From: Ceratotherium simum simum
Taxonomy: Eukaryota > Chordata > Mammalia > Perissodactyla > Rhinocerotidae
Length of the DNA: 64,000 nucleotides
Assembly (NCBI RefSeq): GCF_000283155.1
Contig: NW_004454175.1
Coordinates: forward strand, 6,584,099 to 6,648,098
Direction of reading: 5' to 3'
The notes beneath the pieces were generated by a model. It saw nothing but the letters and a program-made list of their open reading frames with translations, was not told the DNA's origin and did no database searches. Positions 10,741-23,409 of the stretch are shown here, piece after piece; the first letter of the stretch is position 1, and each line of letters opens with the position of its first letter. The translations under genes were made by a program, and so were the position numbers.

Positions 10741-11110
10741 TTAGTTACCCTGATTTATTTCATTTCCTAGAGTGTACCATGTTCTTTCCCCTTCATGTTC
10801 TTCATATTATCATTTTTTCTGCTGGGAATGCCTCTGCCCCATTGACTCCCGGACACTCAGGACTCCAAATTAGTTCAGATTCCTCCATTATACCATTTTA
10901 CAGTTCCCCATACTGCCGTTCATAGCATTTACCACAATTTGTACTTGATTAATCAATAATGCCAGAGGTGATTTACCATCATTCTACTTACATATAAACA
11001 GCATGATGGCAGGGCCCATGTCTCTTGTGTTAACTGCTAAATCTCCACTCCATACTATGGGCAAGGTCTCCAGGAATAATGCTTATCTTGGCTTTTGTGG
11101 CTTGGAATTT
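10741..11110 (+). mobile_element. L2 LINE 3' region
   Basis: The text follows the L2 3' UTR order: a ttccccttcatg..gctgggaatgcctctgcccc block, a tagcatttaccacaatttgt block, and atggcagggcccatgtctct near the end. It is strongly diverged, as is usual for L2. No reading frame survives. Confidence 0.7.
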
Positions 11111-14100
11111 ACTGGGTGAATATATGAACAAATTAATGAGCAAGCTGAAGCCACAGGACTCTAATAGGGTGTTGGGCGTGAAAACTGGGGCAGCACAGTA
11201 GATTGTACAGCTGGCCCAGGATTGTCCGTGAACACTCTGATATGCATTACACGGTAGGAAAGCTCAGAAGACAAGAAGAGGCTCAAAGGAATCTCTTCAG
11301 AACCATATCACATTTTTGTTTTAAAAACTGAGTCTTTCAGGGCATAAATTACAGTAAAATTTTGGAAACACAATCAGAGTTTTAACTTCATGTGACATAA
11401 CGTATTCCCAATTTTCTGGCATGAAATTCCTAATGCTTCTTGTGTGGATCAGGTGAAAATGTTTATCAAAATTCTAGAAATAAAATGACTCTACTGAGAA
11501 AGGAGGCAATCGTCTTTGCAACGACACTGTTTCTTAAAGGAGAGCCTTGGCTCCATTTTGGCCATGAGCTGTACTCTCTGCCTCCAGAAGTCGTATACTC
11601 CTTTCCTGGGGAATACGTATTGAGGAAACAAAAAGAAGGAAATAAACAGACTCCAAGTTCCAATGCTGTGTATATATTTTATTTTTAATGGTTACAGTGG
11701 GGAGTTTTTAAAATTGCTTCCATGCAAAGGCATTCTCTGGCAGAAGGTAAAATCTCCAAGCTAAGCAGTTGTTAATCTCTTCCCAGAGACACAGCCCAAT
11801 AGTATTATGAAACACTGCCTCTGTACTTTCTACACCCCTTGCCAAGTTAAGAAATGGATTTTGGAGTTAGAGACTGAATATGAGGCTTCTAGATTTGTGA
11901 TGAATAAGAAGTGTTTCATTCAGTAGACCATAAAAAAGAACACCTGTTTGGGGTTTAGATCAGGCTTTTGAATTCAGGTTACTCCAAATTCTGTTCCCAG
12001 ATTTCTCTCTGACCTTGGTAAAGGCATGATATTTGCCCTTTCTATTTCGTAGCATTAGAGAACTATTACCACTGGGGAAAAAACATATTAAAATAAATTC
12101 TTAATAAGTCATGTGAACCTTTGTTTTAATAGATATAATATTTTCTATTTATTGTGAATTTTTCAAGTAACAAACTATTCTAAGAAACACCTTTATTGTA
12201 TTTTAACCCTTTCAATTTATCATCCAAACTTAGCAAAAATTTCAGCATCATAAACAAACTAAGAAAACGTTATGCTTCAAATGAAAATCTGAACAAGTCT
12301 ATCTGTCTCAGAAAAAAAAAATAAACTTACTTTTTACTTCTCCAAAATGTAAAGCCTCAAAAGACCTCTATAAAAATGTAACACCCGTATTTCAACAAGC
12401 TATTAACCAAAATTGGATTTTGGTGGAGAATATGTTGCAGAAACATCCTACTGCAAGAATGGTTCAGTCAATGCCAACCTGCTTTATTTCCAAATGCCCG
12501 GGTCAGGCACTACATAAAAATTCAGCTAATCATCGCATGATTTTGATAGAGATGACTCCCCAAATTCTAGTATTCGACTTGAATATATTGTTGGTGGCTT
12601 TGCATAGGCAAAGAATTTGGTTCACCTCCAAATGACTGCTTTCATTTCTTCAAGTGTTGCTCATGGAAATCAGCATTCTGCAGTTTAGTCACAAATTCTC
12701 AGAAAGCAAGCAATAAAGAACTCTCTACCTAGAACAAATAGTTTATAGTCTCTGAAACCAGAGAAAGCCAATACAGAAATAGCTCTTAACATTAACAGAT
12801 TACAGGTTTTATTATTCTCCTAACAAATACGTTTCACTGGGATCATTTAATTAATGAAATATATTTTAAGAATAATCATTAAAACACTAGTAAAAGAGTA
12901 AACTAATCTGGGAATGTGTGGACACATTTAGCACAGAAGGTTATATTCTGTAAGCACAAGGAATTTTCCTTCAAACTTCCTCTAACTCACTTGTCCCAGA
13001 AATTAAATGAAAAGAAATTGTGTTTCAACGTTTTATAAAATGAAATAACTTTAGGTTCTATCTGATTTTTCCACTTCTTTATTGCTTTTTTAAATTTCAA
13101 GTTGCAAGACAGGTAAAAATTTCAAGATACTAGAAATGTCTGTTTTTTCTATTGCCTGGAGAAAGAGAGCAAGTAACAGAAGAATTATGAATACCTGGGT
13201 AAACATCTTGATGAACCAAAGGGTCTTGTGAGGCAATCAGAAAACAACTCGATTTTTTTCCCTGTTCACTGTTCAAACCTATTGCATGAGGTTAGTGCTT
13301 ACCCTGCCCTTTGATGAAATCTTGGGCAAACCCATGACTTTCCCGGTCACGCATAGATAATGAAAATTCCCCCAGCCACTTCAAGGAACAGATCACAGTC
13401 TCATTTCCATAATTAATATATCCAGTCTGGTGTAATAATTAATACTCCAAATTTATTTTTAAGTTAGTTGTCTCCCTCCTTGGGCCCACCTTGGCAGGCC
13501 TCCAGTAGTGGGAAATGAAGGGAAAGGCTTGGTGAGATTCTCTCTCTTCCAATCCAGAAATTCTACCACCTTTTTCATCTTTCTAACAGAGTTTTTGACC
13601 CTTCCATGGTTGGAGTCTGGGTGGGAGCAAAGGAAGTAAAATTAAGAGAGGCAGAAAAAGTTTACTTGAAGAAAACATTCAACATTTGGTGTCAGCGCTC
13701 TCTGGGCTTGGCGATCATGTCTATCATGTTACTTTTGTGAGCTCCCTGGAGATCACCGTCTTTGGAGATCCCTCATCGCAGTGGCCTTGACAGAGGTAAC
13801 ACACCTTTCTCAAACTACTTCCTTATAATGTTGTCTAGAGATCCTCTGCCTTTAGCAGAGTACCTCCAGCTTCTTTCTGCTCAACCTCTCTTAACCCTCA
13901 ACGCAGGGTCTTAAAAAGGCTCATGTTATCTCTGTTACAAGAGGCCCACATTTGGTCCATAGGGAAAACTCATTCCTTCTGCCTTGAGAAACATGGAGTG
14001 CAGGCCCATCCAGTGCAGCCACTTCCTCCTTGCTCCGTTCCCAGGCACTTGGCCAGCCACAGTGTTGTAAATCTTGATTTCTTAGGGGCGAGGCAGACAA

Positions 14101-14847
14101 CCAACCCACCATGTCTCCCCAGGTTCCAGGAACACATATTAAACCCTCTGAGTGGTGCCTGAGAAGCTCCGTTTCCTAGGAATGCGGTGAAGAAAAGGCA
14201 ATTCCAACTTCTCCCACTTGGGAGGGAGCCTCTGAGAATACCAGCTTGCTACAAAAATTCTTTTTTCTCCAACCTTCCTCTCAAACTCCCAAATATGCCC
14301 TAAATATGGATAAGACATTAATAATCACAAAACTAGGTTTTGGCCACCTCCTTTGATATCTTGCATGTTTATCTTGTAACTCAATTAGAATGTGATATTT
14401 ATTATTTTGGGGCTTTAGTCCATTACAACATCCTGTTACGATGGTTCTCGTTAGAGATTACAGTTTAGCTTCTTGTGTAAATAATCAACAAATTCTAGGG
14501 TTTATGTTTAACTTTTTATTTTATTGTTCATGAAAGCCAAGGAAGAGTAGCTCAGCTCACCCCATAAGCACCATTTTGAAGATGGTACAGTTATCTTTGG
14601 CATTATCAGCCCTTGCTTTCTAGGACTTTGTTCTATTTTTCAGATATTTCGATCCTTATTTTTATTTATTTCTCTTCCATATAAAACCCACATTTCAGTC
14701 AGTTTAAAAATAAACCTATGCATTCTGGACCCTATCTTTTTCAAACTTCACTGAGACTTTGGTCCATCATTTATTTCTTCTAGGTCTTTCTTTTATGTTT
14801 TCAACGACACCAACTTTCAAGGACTCTCCCTACAGAGCCTACAGACA
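11111..14847. other. Long stretch without gene or clear repeat
   Basis: I recognise no gene in this 3.7 kb. Open frames at 11440-11688, 12420-12635 and 13923-14162 (plus), and 11466-11663 and 13921-14112 (minus), are short, overlap one another antisense in two cases, and match no family I know. The 13.5-14.25 kb part is somewhat GC-richer. No splice-flanked exon can be argued from the sequence alone. Confidence 0.5.
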
Positions 14848-14916
14848 TTTTTCCTCCCTCCCTCCTTCCCTCTCTCTTTCCCTTCCTCTCTCTCTCTCTT
14901 TCTTCCTTCTTCCTTC
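14848..14916 (+). repeat. 69-nt uninterrupted polypyrimidine tract
   Basis: Every base from 14848 to 14916 is C or T, made of ccct, ctct and cttc units. On the minus strand it is pure purine and gives the repetitive Glu/Arg/Lys/Gly part of the open frame 14817-15038, which is therefore an artefact. Such homopurine-homopyrimidine tracts can adopt triplex (H-DNA) structures. Confidence 0.95.
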
Positions 14917-15599
14917 ATTACTATATGTATTGAGTATCTACTATGTGCTGGACATGATAATAAGGGCTTAGGTCCCTCCCATTCTATATAAAACAATACA
15001 ACACACATACACACAGACAAGAACACATGCAGACACACCTTTCCTTGATCTCATGCTCTCCTTTAGCGACAATCTTCTCCCTCTTCTTTTATTTTCTTTT
15101 TATTTGCATGCATTCTATGCTATATATTTCATAGCCCTAAATTTTGCTTCTTCAGTTTCTTTTGGGTTATCTTTTCCTCTGAGCAGCCTCATTTTTTGGC
15201 TTAGGAGCAGCCTGTTCCTTTTCAGTAAGGGTCCTCTCCCTGTGCTGGGCTTGCTTTCCTAGGGGTGATATGCCATGGTCTCTGTCAGCATCCTGACAAG
15301 AAGGCTTTCTTCACCTGATATGTTCAATGACTAGAGAATCCACTTCTAAATCCTGAAGTTCACCATTATTTTATGCAGTTTTAGGTACATGTAGCAAAGA
15401 TTCAGCACTCTTTTTGAGCCACTGACACCATTTCAAGCTCCATTCTTTAGCCTGAAGATGCTAGTCAGCTATGCCATTGTATGGAATTAATGTGACGTGT
15501 TTAAGAACAACACAAAACACTCCCTCAGCCCAAGACCCTCCCCAGATATTGGCATCTCTCTCCGCTCTTTCACAGCCAAACTTCTTGTAAGTCTTTTCA
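14917..15599. other. Unassigned, pyrimidine-biased
   Basis: A loose CA-rich stretch lies at about 14995-15040. The pyrimidine-biased remainder (15050-15260) gives the hydrophobic-looking open frame 15053-15262, which I attribute to base composition. The far right may be the 5' part of the L2 that follows. Confidence 0.4.
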
Positions 15600-16436
15600 T
15601 ACTCTACTTTCTCACCTCCCGTTTACTTTTAAATGCTTTCTAGTTTGGCCTTTGTACTCATCCCTCTACTTAAACTGCTTTCTTGCCAAGATCCTTATTG
15701 CGAAATCCACAGAGCCCTTTTTATTTTGTATTCTATTTTACTTCTTGGCAGCATTTGCCACTATTGGCTACTTCCTACTTGTAGAAAAAAATCCTTTCTT
15801 TTGTCCTCCATTCCCTCCCCCCCCCCCCCATTTATTTTTTTGTTCTTTCTCCATCTCTTTTGGAGGCCTCTCTGACTCTGACCATCCCTCAAAATTGGGG
15901 TTTTCTTAGGGGTCTTTCCACTGTTATGTCACTTACCTTCTCACCCTAAACTCTCTAACTGCACAATTTCAACCCAAAACTTCAGTCATTATCCAAAAAC
16001 CTCCCAAATCTCTCTGTCTTCTTAGATGGCTCTTCTGAGCTCCAGTCTCTCCTAACCAGCCGCCTGTTAGATTTACCCACTCAGATTTCCCATGGAAACT
16101 TTAAATTTGTGTCCAGTACTAAAACTCCTCCTTCTCTTAGACTTGTTCTTCTTCTTTTGTTATCCTTTATCAGAGAAGGATACCATCCTTTTCACCTGGT
16201 TGTTCAAGCCAGAAATCTGGCTCCATTTCTCTTATACCTACAAACCTTATTAGTTCTGCCTTTACGCTGTTGCTCAGATCTCTGTAGTTCTATACCTCTG
16301 CTCTTACTCCAGCCCTGACCATTCTGGACCCTTTCTTGGCCTACTGCAGCAGCTTCTCAGCTCATCTCCATGAGTCCCATATTGCCTACCCTTCTGCACA
16401 TATTTCATATTGCAGCCAGAGTCACCTTCCAGAGTC
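15600..16436 (+). mobile_element. L2 LINE, 3' half of element, part 1
   Basis: The segment follows L2 order: ctcaccctaaactctctaac (about 15941), cccaaatctctctgtcttct (about 16005), ctgagctccagtctctccta (about 16036), then caagccagaaatctggctcc and gcagccagagtcacctt near 16412-16428. It contains a 13-base C run at 15817-15829. Open frames 15633-15875, 15652-15909 and 16109-16318 are L2-derived or compositional. The element breaks off at about 16430 and resumes at 17174. Confidence 0.68.
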
Positions 16437-17173
16437 TGTCAGCTTTTGCAGCCCCTCCTCTGGAAATGTCTACCTCCAGCCACACGATGGTGGGCCTCTG
16501 TGGCCCTCTGTTTATTACTTCTTGACAACAAAAAAATTCATACAAGTTGGGCACCTAGGCCAATCAGATACTCTTTCTTGCGAACTCGAGATTAACACTA
16601 AGAACTGTTAGTGTATATTTACTAAATATTTTAACTGGGAGAATGTGCACATGTGGGAGTGTTGAGGCAGTATCTTCTGCCATGTGTACAATGAAGCAAA
16701 AAATCTAGCTCAAAGAGAGAGTAAGAAGAAGTATATATACAGAAAGGGGCAGAGATAAGACCCCATTGCCCCAGAAAGAGAGAAAGGCATGTTTGACTTC
16801 TGACGGCTTTGGAGTTCCTAACCTCAGCCCCTCATGAGGCTCAGCCAGGCTTTCAGGTTCATGATTTATCCCAGAGTCTGTAATTTCATATAATGGATCT
16901 GAGCTCCCCAGCCAGTGTCCTGAAGATGCGTGCTTCAGTTTCGACCCCTCGAGCCCTTAGGGCAGCTGGAGTCCCAGGCTGATTGCCTCCCGCCACAAGC
17001 AGCCATGTCTGTTTTCCCCAGGGTGCTGTATAAATATTATCATTTTCCATCTGTGCCAGGAAATGAAAAAGGTTGAAAAGCACTATAATACATAGTTAAT
17101 AAATTTCTCCTTTTTGCTTAAGTCAGCTCAAGTGGAATTTTGTGTTTTGCCACCGAAAACTTTGGCTAAGACA
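16437..17173 (+). mobile_element. LTR-like insertion splitting the L2
   Basis: This about 737-bp block interrupts continuous L2 text. It begins TGTCAG and ends near aaggacttt-type text with ..ggctaagaca, so it has TG..CA ends. Its last 60 bases (aataaatttctcctttttgc, then ttaagtcagctcaagtgg, then ccaccgaaaac) match the ending shared by a set of old mammalian LTRs, and also the ending at 49970-50033. I see no internal coding region. I found no exact flanking duplication, and the family name is uncertain (MER21/MLT2-like). Confidence 0.55.
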
Positions 17174-17665
17174 TCTTTCCAAAATGTAGATTTAGGCTGA
17201 TTTTTCTCCTATGTAAAACCATCACTGCTTCTCTAATATCTTGGGGGTTTAGTTCACACTCCTTGATGTAACATATAAAGAAAGAAGGTACTATTTTCAG
17301 TGCAAAATATGCCAGACTTCGTATAATTGTGGGTCTTTGCACCCACTAGGCCATGTGTTGCAATACTCCCCCCACTTCTCTCTGTCTCTCTTTGCTTGGC
17401 TAACACCTACTGCTTTGTTATTTTCAATCTAGATGTCACATGCTTTGGAAAGTGTTCCTCTAATTTGCGAATTTGAGACTCAGTGCCCCTCATAAGCTGT
17501 GCCCCTATAGAAGTCTACACAATAGACTTCTATCTGGCTATATTACACTGAATAGTAATTTCCCATTTACTTACCTAATCCCTGTCTTGAAGGCAGAGTC
17601 TATGTCTACTTTGTTTATTATTGTACTCTCAACTTCTAGCACAGGGGAGGTAAACAATGCACGTT
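17174..17665 (+). mobile_element. L2 LINE, part 2 with 3' end
   Basis: It resumes where the first part stopped (tctttccaaaatgtagattt against L2 tctttttaaaatgtaaatct). It passes the tttgcttggctaacacctac block near 17391 and ends with ttgaaggcagagtctatgtc, ctctcaacttctagcacagg at 17587-17646. It includes a perfect 10-bp inverted repeat with a 7-nt loop at 17507-17533. Confidence 0.72.
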
Positions 17666-18119
17666 TATTGTGGGAGCAACACTATCAACAATCCTTGGAT
17701 TTGTTCTCATTCAATTGCTTCTTCCATTCCCTTTCAAAACCATTCTAAACCTTCCCCATCCTTTTCAAGCCCTCTTCTCACTGCCACCACTCATGTAATC
17801 TCCTTTCCTATCCAGCTGAAGACCTGAGGCTGCCAAATGCACCCTTCCTACACTCAGTATCCTTTCATTCACAGTCACCTAATCTATGGCCACAATTTTC
17901 TCCACTCTCTGAGAATGAACTCCTCTTGCTGTTCACGGCCAGCTCCATTTCCACTCCCTCAGTCCACCCCATTCTCACCTCTTTCAGGACAGCCATCATC
18001 TTTCTTTATCTAGGCTTAAAATCTTTATGGACTCCTTCCCCTAAGCCTATAAACATATTCAATTTTTCCATCTTAAAAAAATTAGTGAGTTCTTTTCTCC
18101 AGGAATACTGAACTTCTTA
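17666..18119. other. Pyrimidine-rich unassigned segment
   Basis: Rich in C and T with short open frames (17926-18111). It lies between two L2 3' ends and may be upstream L2 text belonging to the next copy, but I cannot align it confidently. Confidence 0.35.
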
Positions 18120-18485
18120 GAATTTTTGTGTAGTTCCCAATGCTTTCATTTTATTTGTTATGCAATTCCTTCTACATGGAATTAGCCACTTTTCCTATCT
18201 ATTAGAGTGAAACCTTAACCAGCAAGATCCATCCTCAGCACCATTGTATCCATGAAATCTTTCTCAATATATCAATTGAATATAATCACTTTCCGGTACC
18301 TTTCTTGAGTCATTTATTAAAATTTATTTCACATTATAGTTTTTTGCATACTTACCTCAATACCTAAACCACTACAGCTCCAACTCAACATCTCTAAAAC
18401 TATAATATAAACTTATTGAAGGTGAAGACTGTATCTTACTTTCGTATTTTCACAGTATCTAGCACTAAGTCGAAAGGTAAGACAA
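18120..18485 (+). mobile_element. L2 LINE 3' end, diverged
   Basis: Typical L2 end structure: tcctctcc-like text, then catttattaaaatttatttc, then ttattgaaggtgaagactgt and tcacagtatctagcactaag at 18450-18470. No frame survives. Confidence 0.55.
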
Positions 18486-18640
18486 AATGGTATAATAAAA
18501 ATAATATTTAATATTTATCGTTTACTATGTTCTAGGCAATTTTCACCAACTGTCTTACTCAATTTAAATGACAACCATTGAAGTTGTTACTATTATTATC
18601 CCATTATAAAAATAAGGCAGGGTGCAGAAGGCATATATTT
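18486..18640 (-). mobile_element. MIR SINE fragment, minus
   Basis: Antisense MIR core: ttactatgttctaggcaatt, then attattatcccattataaaa. Highly diverged; the remainder is lost. Confidence 0.5.
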
Positions 18641-18654
18641 GTCATAATGCAGAT

Positions 18655-18860
18655 ACAAGATAGAATCTTGACTCTCCCACCCTCTGGCAGTTAGATCTGC
18701 AAAGTTATTTAACCTCCCTGAGTCTCACCTGTGGTGATGCCCTATCTCACAAGATTGTTGTAAATATTTAAGGAACAAATAGAGCCTGCCATGTACAAAC
18801 TACTTAAACAGTAGTATCCTCTTTCTTTCTCTTCTTTTGCATATGCAAATAGTCAATAAA
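18655..18860 (+). mobile_element. MIR SINE fragment, plus
   Basis: Sense MIR features: gatagaatcttgactctccc, caaagttatttaacctccct, gagtctcacctg, and cacaagattgttgtaaatat. It faces the neighbouring minus MIR, so the two form a loose inverted pair. Confidence 0.62.
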
Positions 18861-19164
18861 TGTCTGTAGAAGTAAGTTGAGTACATCTGTTTCTGGGTAC
18901 TACCACAGATAAGGCTAAAGAATATATTGTTCCCACGTGGCTTCTAAATTGCTCATTTAGTCTAGAAATATGGTTGTGCCACATTCTACTTCTAGAAGTG
19001 TACTGAACCTGCATAGCAGATTTGAAGACATGCAAAGAATGGAGTAGATGATACAGCGCTATGTCTCATAATTTCTTTAAACAATCAAGAATTGCACTGA
19101 TGACAGAAGCCAGGAAAAGAATACAAAAACATCACATATGTATTTCTAATATGATGATGGTTCA
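18861..19164. other. Unassigned
   Basis: No gene or repeat is recognised. The minus-strand open frame 18853-19035 is unsupported. Confidence 0.4.
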
Positions 19165-19665
19165 GTTACTATGGCTATATAATAAATTATGCAAAATGTA
19201 TTTGAGTAAAACAACCATTTATTATGTTTATGGAGTGTGGGAGTTAGGAGTTTAGACAGGGCACAAAGGGGATAGCTTATCTCTGCTCCACAATGCCTAG
19301 GGTCTCAGTTGGAAGACTCAAAGGCTGGGGGCTGGAATCATCTGAAGGCTCACTCATAGTGGGGAGTTGTGACTAGCTATTAGCCAGAGGACTCAGTTTC
19401 TCTTCATTTGGAACTCTCTACATGGTTTCTCCATGTGGACTAGTATGGACTTGCTTGCTGCACGGTGGCTGGGTTCCCACAGTGACTAAAGACAGAGAGA
19501 GAGAGAGACAGAGGGAAGGGAGAGAGAGAGAAATTGAGAAAGAGAAAATATAGACCTCACTTCTTGATCAAAGTGTTGATGTCATGTCATAAGAAGACTA
19601 TGTAAGATGGGCTATATATGGATGCAGCCATCTTGGGAAAATGCACTCTGCCACAGAAGAGGTAC
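19165..19665 (-). mobile_element. Old LTR (ERVL/MaLR-type), antisense
   Basis: It opens with ctatggctatataataaatt and taaaacaaccatttattatg, followed by gctggggg, a gctcactcat block and gactcagtttctcttcattt. It then has catggtttctccatg and closes with gatgcagccatcttgggaaa. This order is the antisense text of a common old mammalian LTR family I do not name with certainty. It contains a purine-rich (ga)n patch at 19492-19543. There is no coding sequence. Confidence 0.6.
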
Positions 19666-22019
19666 ATACATACCTGGCATTTCTATAGCCCGTTACTAAG
19701 ATTATTAAATGTATGCTTTAACTTGTAATTTTCAAGGTATAAAATGGTAAAAATTAAGGTAATGCCTTTGGCCAATTTTTATCTTAAGGCTGACATTTTA
19801 ATAACATATCTAATAGTTGTTCCAAGTACAATAAAAAGGGAAAGATTTCATTTTAGGAGGTAGGCAAAATGATAGACAGAGCAAAAGATTCTGGTGCCTT
19901 TTGAGTCACTATGAGTCAGATACTTTAGTAGTTATATTGCCTGTTTTCCCAAGGATGTCTCCATTTCCAGTATTTTCTTTCCCAAGAATGTATTTCCTTC
20001 TCCAGAATATTTTCAAGTATTAGATAAAATAAAAGAGTTAAAATGTTTTGCTTTTGGCACTGAGTTTGACATCATTCTTCTTAACCCAAATATTGCTTTT
20101 TGGCTTTAAATTAAAATGTCAAATATCTCATCTTTAATCTTTCTAGAATATCTGTCATAGGACCAGAGTAGAGAAAACTACTCTTAGGGTCACAAAGTCT
20201 GATTCTGATGTAGATAAAGAGTCAACCAAATTTATTCTCCAGGAACAAACTCTCTGCCCTTTGCTATTTTCATCACAACCATCCTATGAATTTTCCTGCC
20301 TCATTTGACACCAGAAGTATCCTTAATAGTCTTTTATTTCAGGATTAGAGTTACTGTGTTAAATATTAAAACCTTTAGGCTGCGGTAACTTAAATTTACA
20401 AAAGAATTTAATTAATACTTATAGTACTCTTTCTTCAAAGCAGATTGGTTAGGGGAGTCACAAATATTGGGAAGAGAGGGAACATGCATACTGAGGAGGA
20501 TGGGACAACTAAAGTCAAGCTTCATGTAGTTCTTTCCTTTGCTCAGGCCCATTATGTATATGATCTTAGTTTAGACGTAGAAGAGAGTTATGAAGTTGGA
20601 GAGAAACATAAGAAGTACTGAGCAGTGTGGATGGCTGGAACAAACACTGCCGAGTTACACAATTGCAAGCGGAGGAACTAAGCAATAGGATGGAAGAAGA
20701 ATGGCAGTAGATCAGCTAACCTGGCATATAGAGTTCAAAAGTCTAAGCAAAACTTTTGGCATGAGAAATCAAGGCACATATAAACCAGATCCTTTGCTGA
20801 CAGCCACTAACAGTAACGGGGATTGGTCTGTGTGGAAAAGATCAAGAGTTTCAAGCATTTTTCAGGTGCAACCTCAGATCGAGATGAGAATATAGAATCA
20901 CCTTCGAATAATAAAGGATGATGACAACATCATTACATTTCTGGAATTCTCAAATCTCTATGATCCCAGAAAAGGAGGAGCTTCTGGATGATTTATGAAA
21001 TATGTTGTCATGAAATTTATTGCATAATGTTCAGGACATTCATCTTCTACCTTAGCTAAAAATCTTATACTGTCTTTATATTCTCAAAACTGAACACCCA
21101 CATATGTCTTGATACTGTGACACAAGAATAACTCCTGAGCTAACATTTTAGACTGAAGAGAAGATAATCAGAGAAATAGACTATGTAGAAGAGGGAGGAT
21201 GCACAAGCTAATATAGAGAAAGAGATCAAAGAGGTAAAATAGGTAAAAATTCTCTTTTCAGCTATAAAGCACTAAAAAAATACAAATATAAAGGGAATGG
21301 TAGTATAATATTGTCATTTGGAGAGCAGTTTGGTTACAAGAGAACAGTACTGTGTGGAGGAAGGTTCTGAATTATTCACAATAAATCTTTTTTGAAATAA
21401 GTTTTTAACTGGCTTCTAAAACTTTCCTATAAAGGAAACACATATATTTTTTAAAAGAATGAACAGGTATTATTTTCCATTTAACTCTCTATGTCAGTTT
21501 TCTGATTCATTATTTTCCCACAATTCCTTTAATATAGACCTTAATGGGTTCTACTTCTAATCAGCTTTTCACGGAGCAATATAGAGACAAGATTACATGG
21601 CACACATTTCACAGAAAAGAGTCCCTTTGTCCCATAGCAATAGGTAGGTAGATATTAGACAATTATGAATTAAAAAACATAATAATCATTAAACGTAGCA
21701 CATCAAGGCAATTATGTAGCAGAACTAATTACTGTTCATGTATTTCATACTTTTATCAAATGATTGAGATTTCAAATGATTACCTGTCTTGAGTGTAGTT
21801 GTTTAGTAACTAAACTAGATTAAAAAATAATTTTTAAAGCAAATCTATGAAACATCAGCTTGGCTCTTACAATGTGCATTGGTTCTGCCCACTATAACCC
21901 AGGCTGCCCACTTCTAACAGCAGGAAAAGATGGCGGAGTAGAAGAATCTGTGGTGATAGGCCAAACTCCCGGGGATTTGGAGCTCTGTCTCCCAGTTCTG
22001 GGACTCAGTAGCTATCAGA
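19666..22019. other. Unassigned, about 2.3 kb
   Basis: No gene is recognised. The open frame 20701-20895 (64 codons) matches no family I know. The patch 21925-21950 (aaagatggcggagtagaaga) resembles the start of L1 5' ends, but is too short to call. Confidence 0.45.
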
Positions 22020-22150
22020 ATTTGGGAGGGCTGTAGAACATCTTTGAGCCTCATTTTCCTCATCTAGAAATAACAAAACCTGCTCTGTTTTTATGTCACT
22101 GGCTTTGGAAAGGATCGAATGGGGTCAAGCACGAAAATGAGAATATATTT
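22020..22150 (+). mobile_element. MIR SINE fragment, plus
   Basis: catctttgagcctcattttc, ctcatctagaaataacaaaa and the aggatcgaatggggtcaa block follow the MIR sense order after its tRNA-like part. Confidence 0.6.
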
Positions 22151-23099
22151 GTAAATAGAAGCCTAGACTAACTCTTTGGATACATTAGGGGCCATAACCC
22201 TGACATGCGACCTTCCTTCTGATCCTGTTTGACTTACCCAGCTATCTCTCATTGTTCAAACAACTTCCAAATTTTTCCCTCTCTCTGTAAGTTGCACTGA
22301 ATTGAAGAAGAAACATGCATCGCTCTTATTCAACAAATTTATATTGAACAAAATTTATGTCCCAGGGAAATAGAGGTCACATGACCATATATAACAAAGC
22401 TATGACGATTGCTATTAATATATATGATATATTTGATTTATATAATATGAGATATATATGATAAATATATGAGCTCATGTTTAGTTCTGCACCTGACTGT
22501 CTTTATGCCCACTCTCTAGCTCTTAATAGGCTTTCCTGATTTCATTTAGGTCTTGAGGACAAGGACTAGGTGTCATATCCTGGCCTGGTCTAATTTATTT
22601 AATCATATAAAATGCATGTTCTCATTTTCAAATGAGTAAAGTGCTGAGAAAATAGTGTTGGCCATGTTGCATATAGCAGAAGTATGGATGCTAAGAGCCA
22701 GTGTAATTTAAGCAAATGGATATGTTTATAGAGTAGCAAAACTAATGCTTTCTGACAGTTGCTCTGGCCTTTATCTTAACCTCTATTTTCCCAGTTACAA
22801 ACAGAAAGTAGAATATCTAAGCTGCCCTGGAGGGGTGCTAAAGATGTATTGTGAGTATCAAACACTAGAAGTGGAAAAACTCCAGTTTGATCTTGATAAT
22901 AAATCTTGGTTCTCTTTTGCTATTGTCCATTTACAATATCATACATGTGAAAACCTTTGCGTCTTCACTTAGAGATTTATCAAAGGGTCAATATTCCAAA
23001 ATAGGCCATTTTAGACTTTGAGCATATAAAATATAAAAGTGAAATATATTTTTACATGAAAGTTTTGGCAATGTGATGTATTGAAACACAACAATAACA
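22151..23099. other. Unassigned, with AT dinucleotide-rich patch
   Basis: 22415-22475 is an imperfect TA/TAT repeat. The open frame 22745-22972 (75 codons) is unsupported by any recognisable motif. Confidence 0.45.
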
Positions 23100-23295
23100 A
23101 CACTAAATGCCCTAAGAAGGAGTCTTGGGCCTTGTTTCCTCCCTTCCACTTACTGATCTAGCAAACTTGGGCAGTGTAATGTCTCTGGTCCTTAGTTGAC
23201 TCTGATAAAACAGGGTACTATAAGAACTGAAGAGAGACTGAATCAGATGATTTTTACCAGGCCTAAGATCTATGATTATAATGTTGTAATAATGA
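23100..23295 (+). mobile_element. MIR SINE, plus
   Basis: cttccacttactgatctagc, aaacttgggcagtgtaatgt and ctgaatcagatgatttttac are in MIR order. Diverged. Confidence 0.55.
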
Positions 23296-23409
23296 TTTTA
23301 ACCAATGGCTCAGGGGCTGTTGGGGTAAAATTCAACATCATAAGAATGCTTAATATCCTTCCATCAGAGACCATTAAAATACCATCCTAAGGTTATGTTC
23401 TTCTGTGTG

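Noticed and set aside
14817..15038. Minus-strand Arg/Glu/Gly-rich frame resembling a charged low-complexity protein
   Set aside because: It is the purine strand of the 14848-14916 polypyrimidine tract.
15633..15909. Hydrophobic membrane-protein-like frames
   Set aside because: Overlapping in two frames, inside an L2 copy and across a 13-base C run; the composition accounts for the hydrophobicity.
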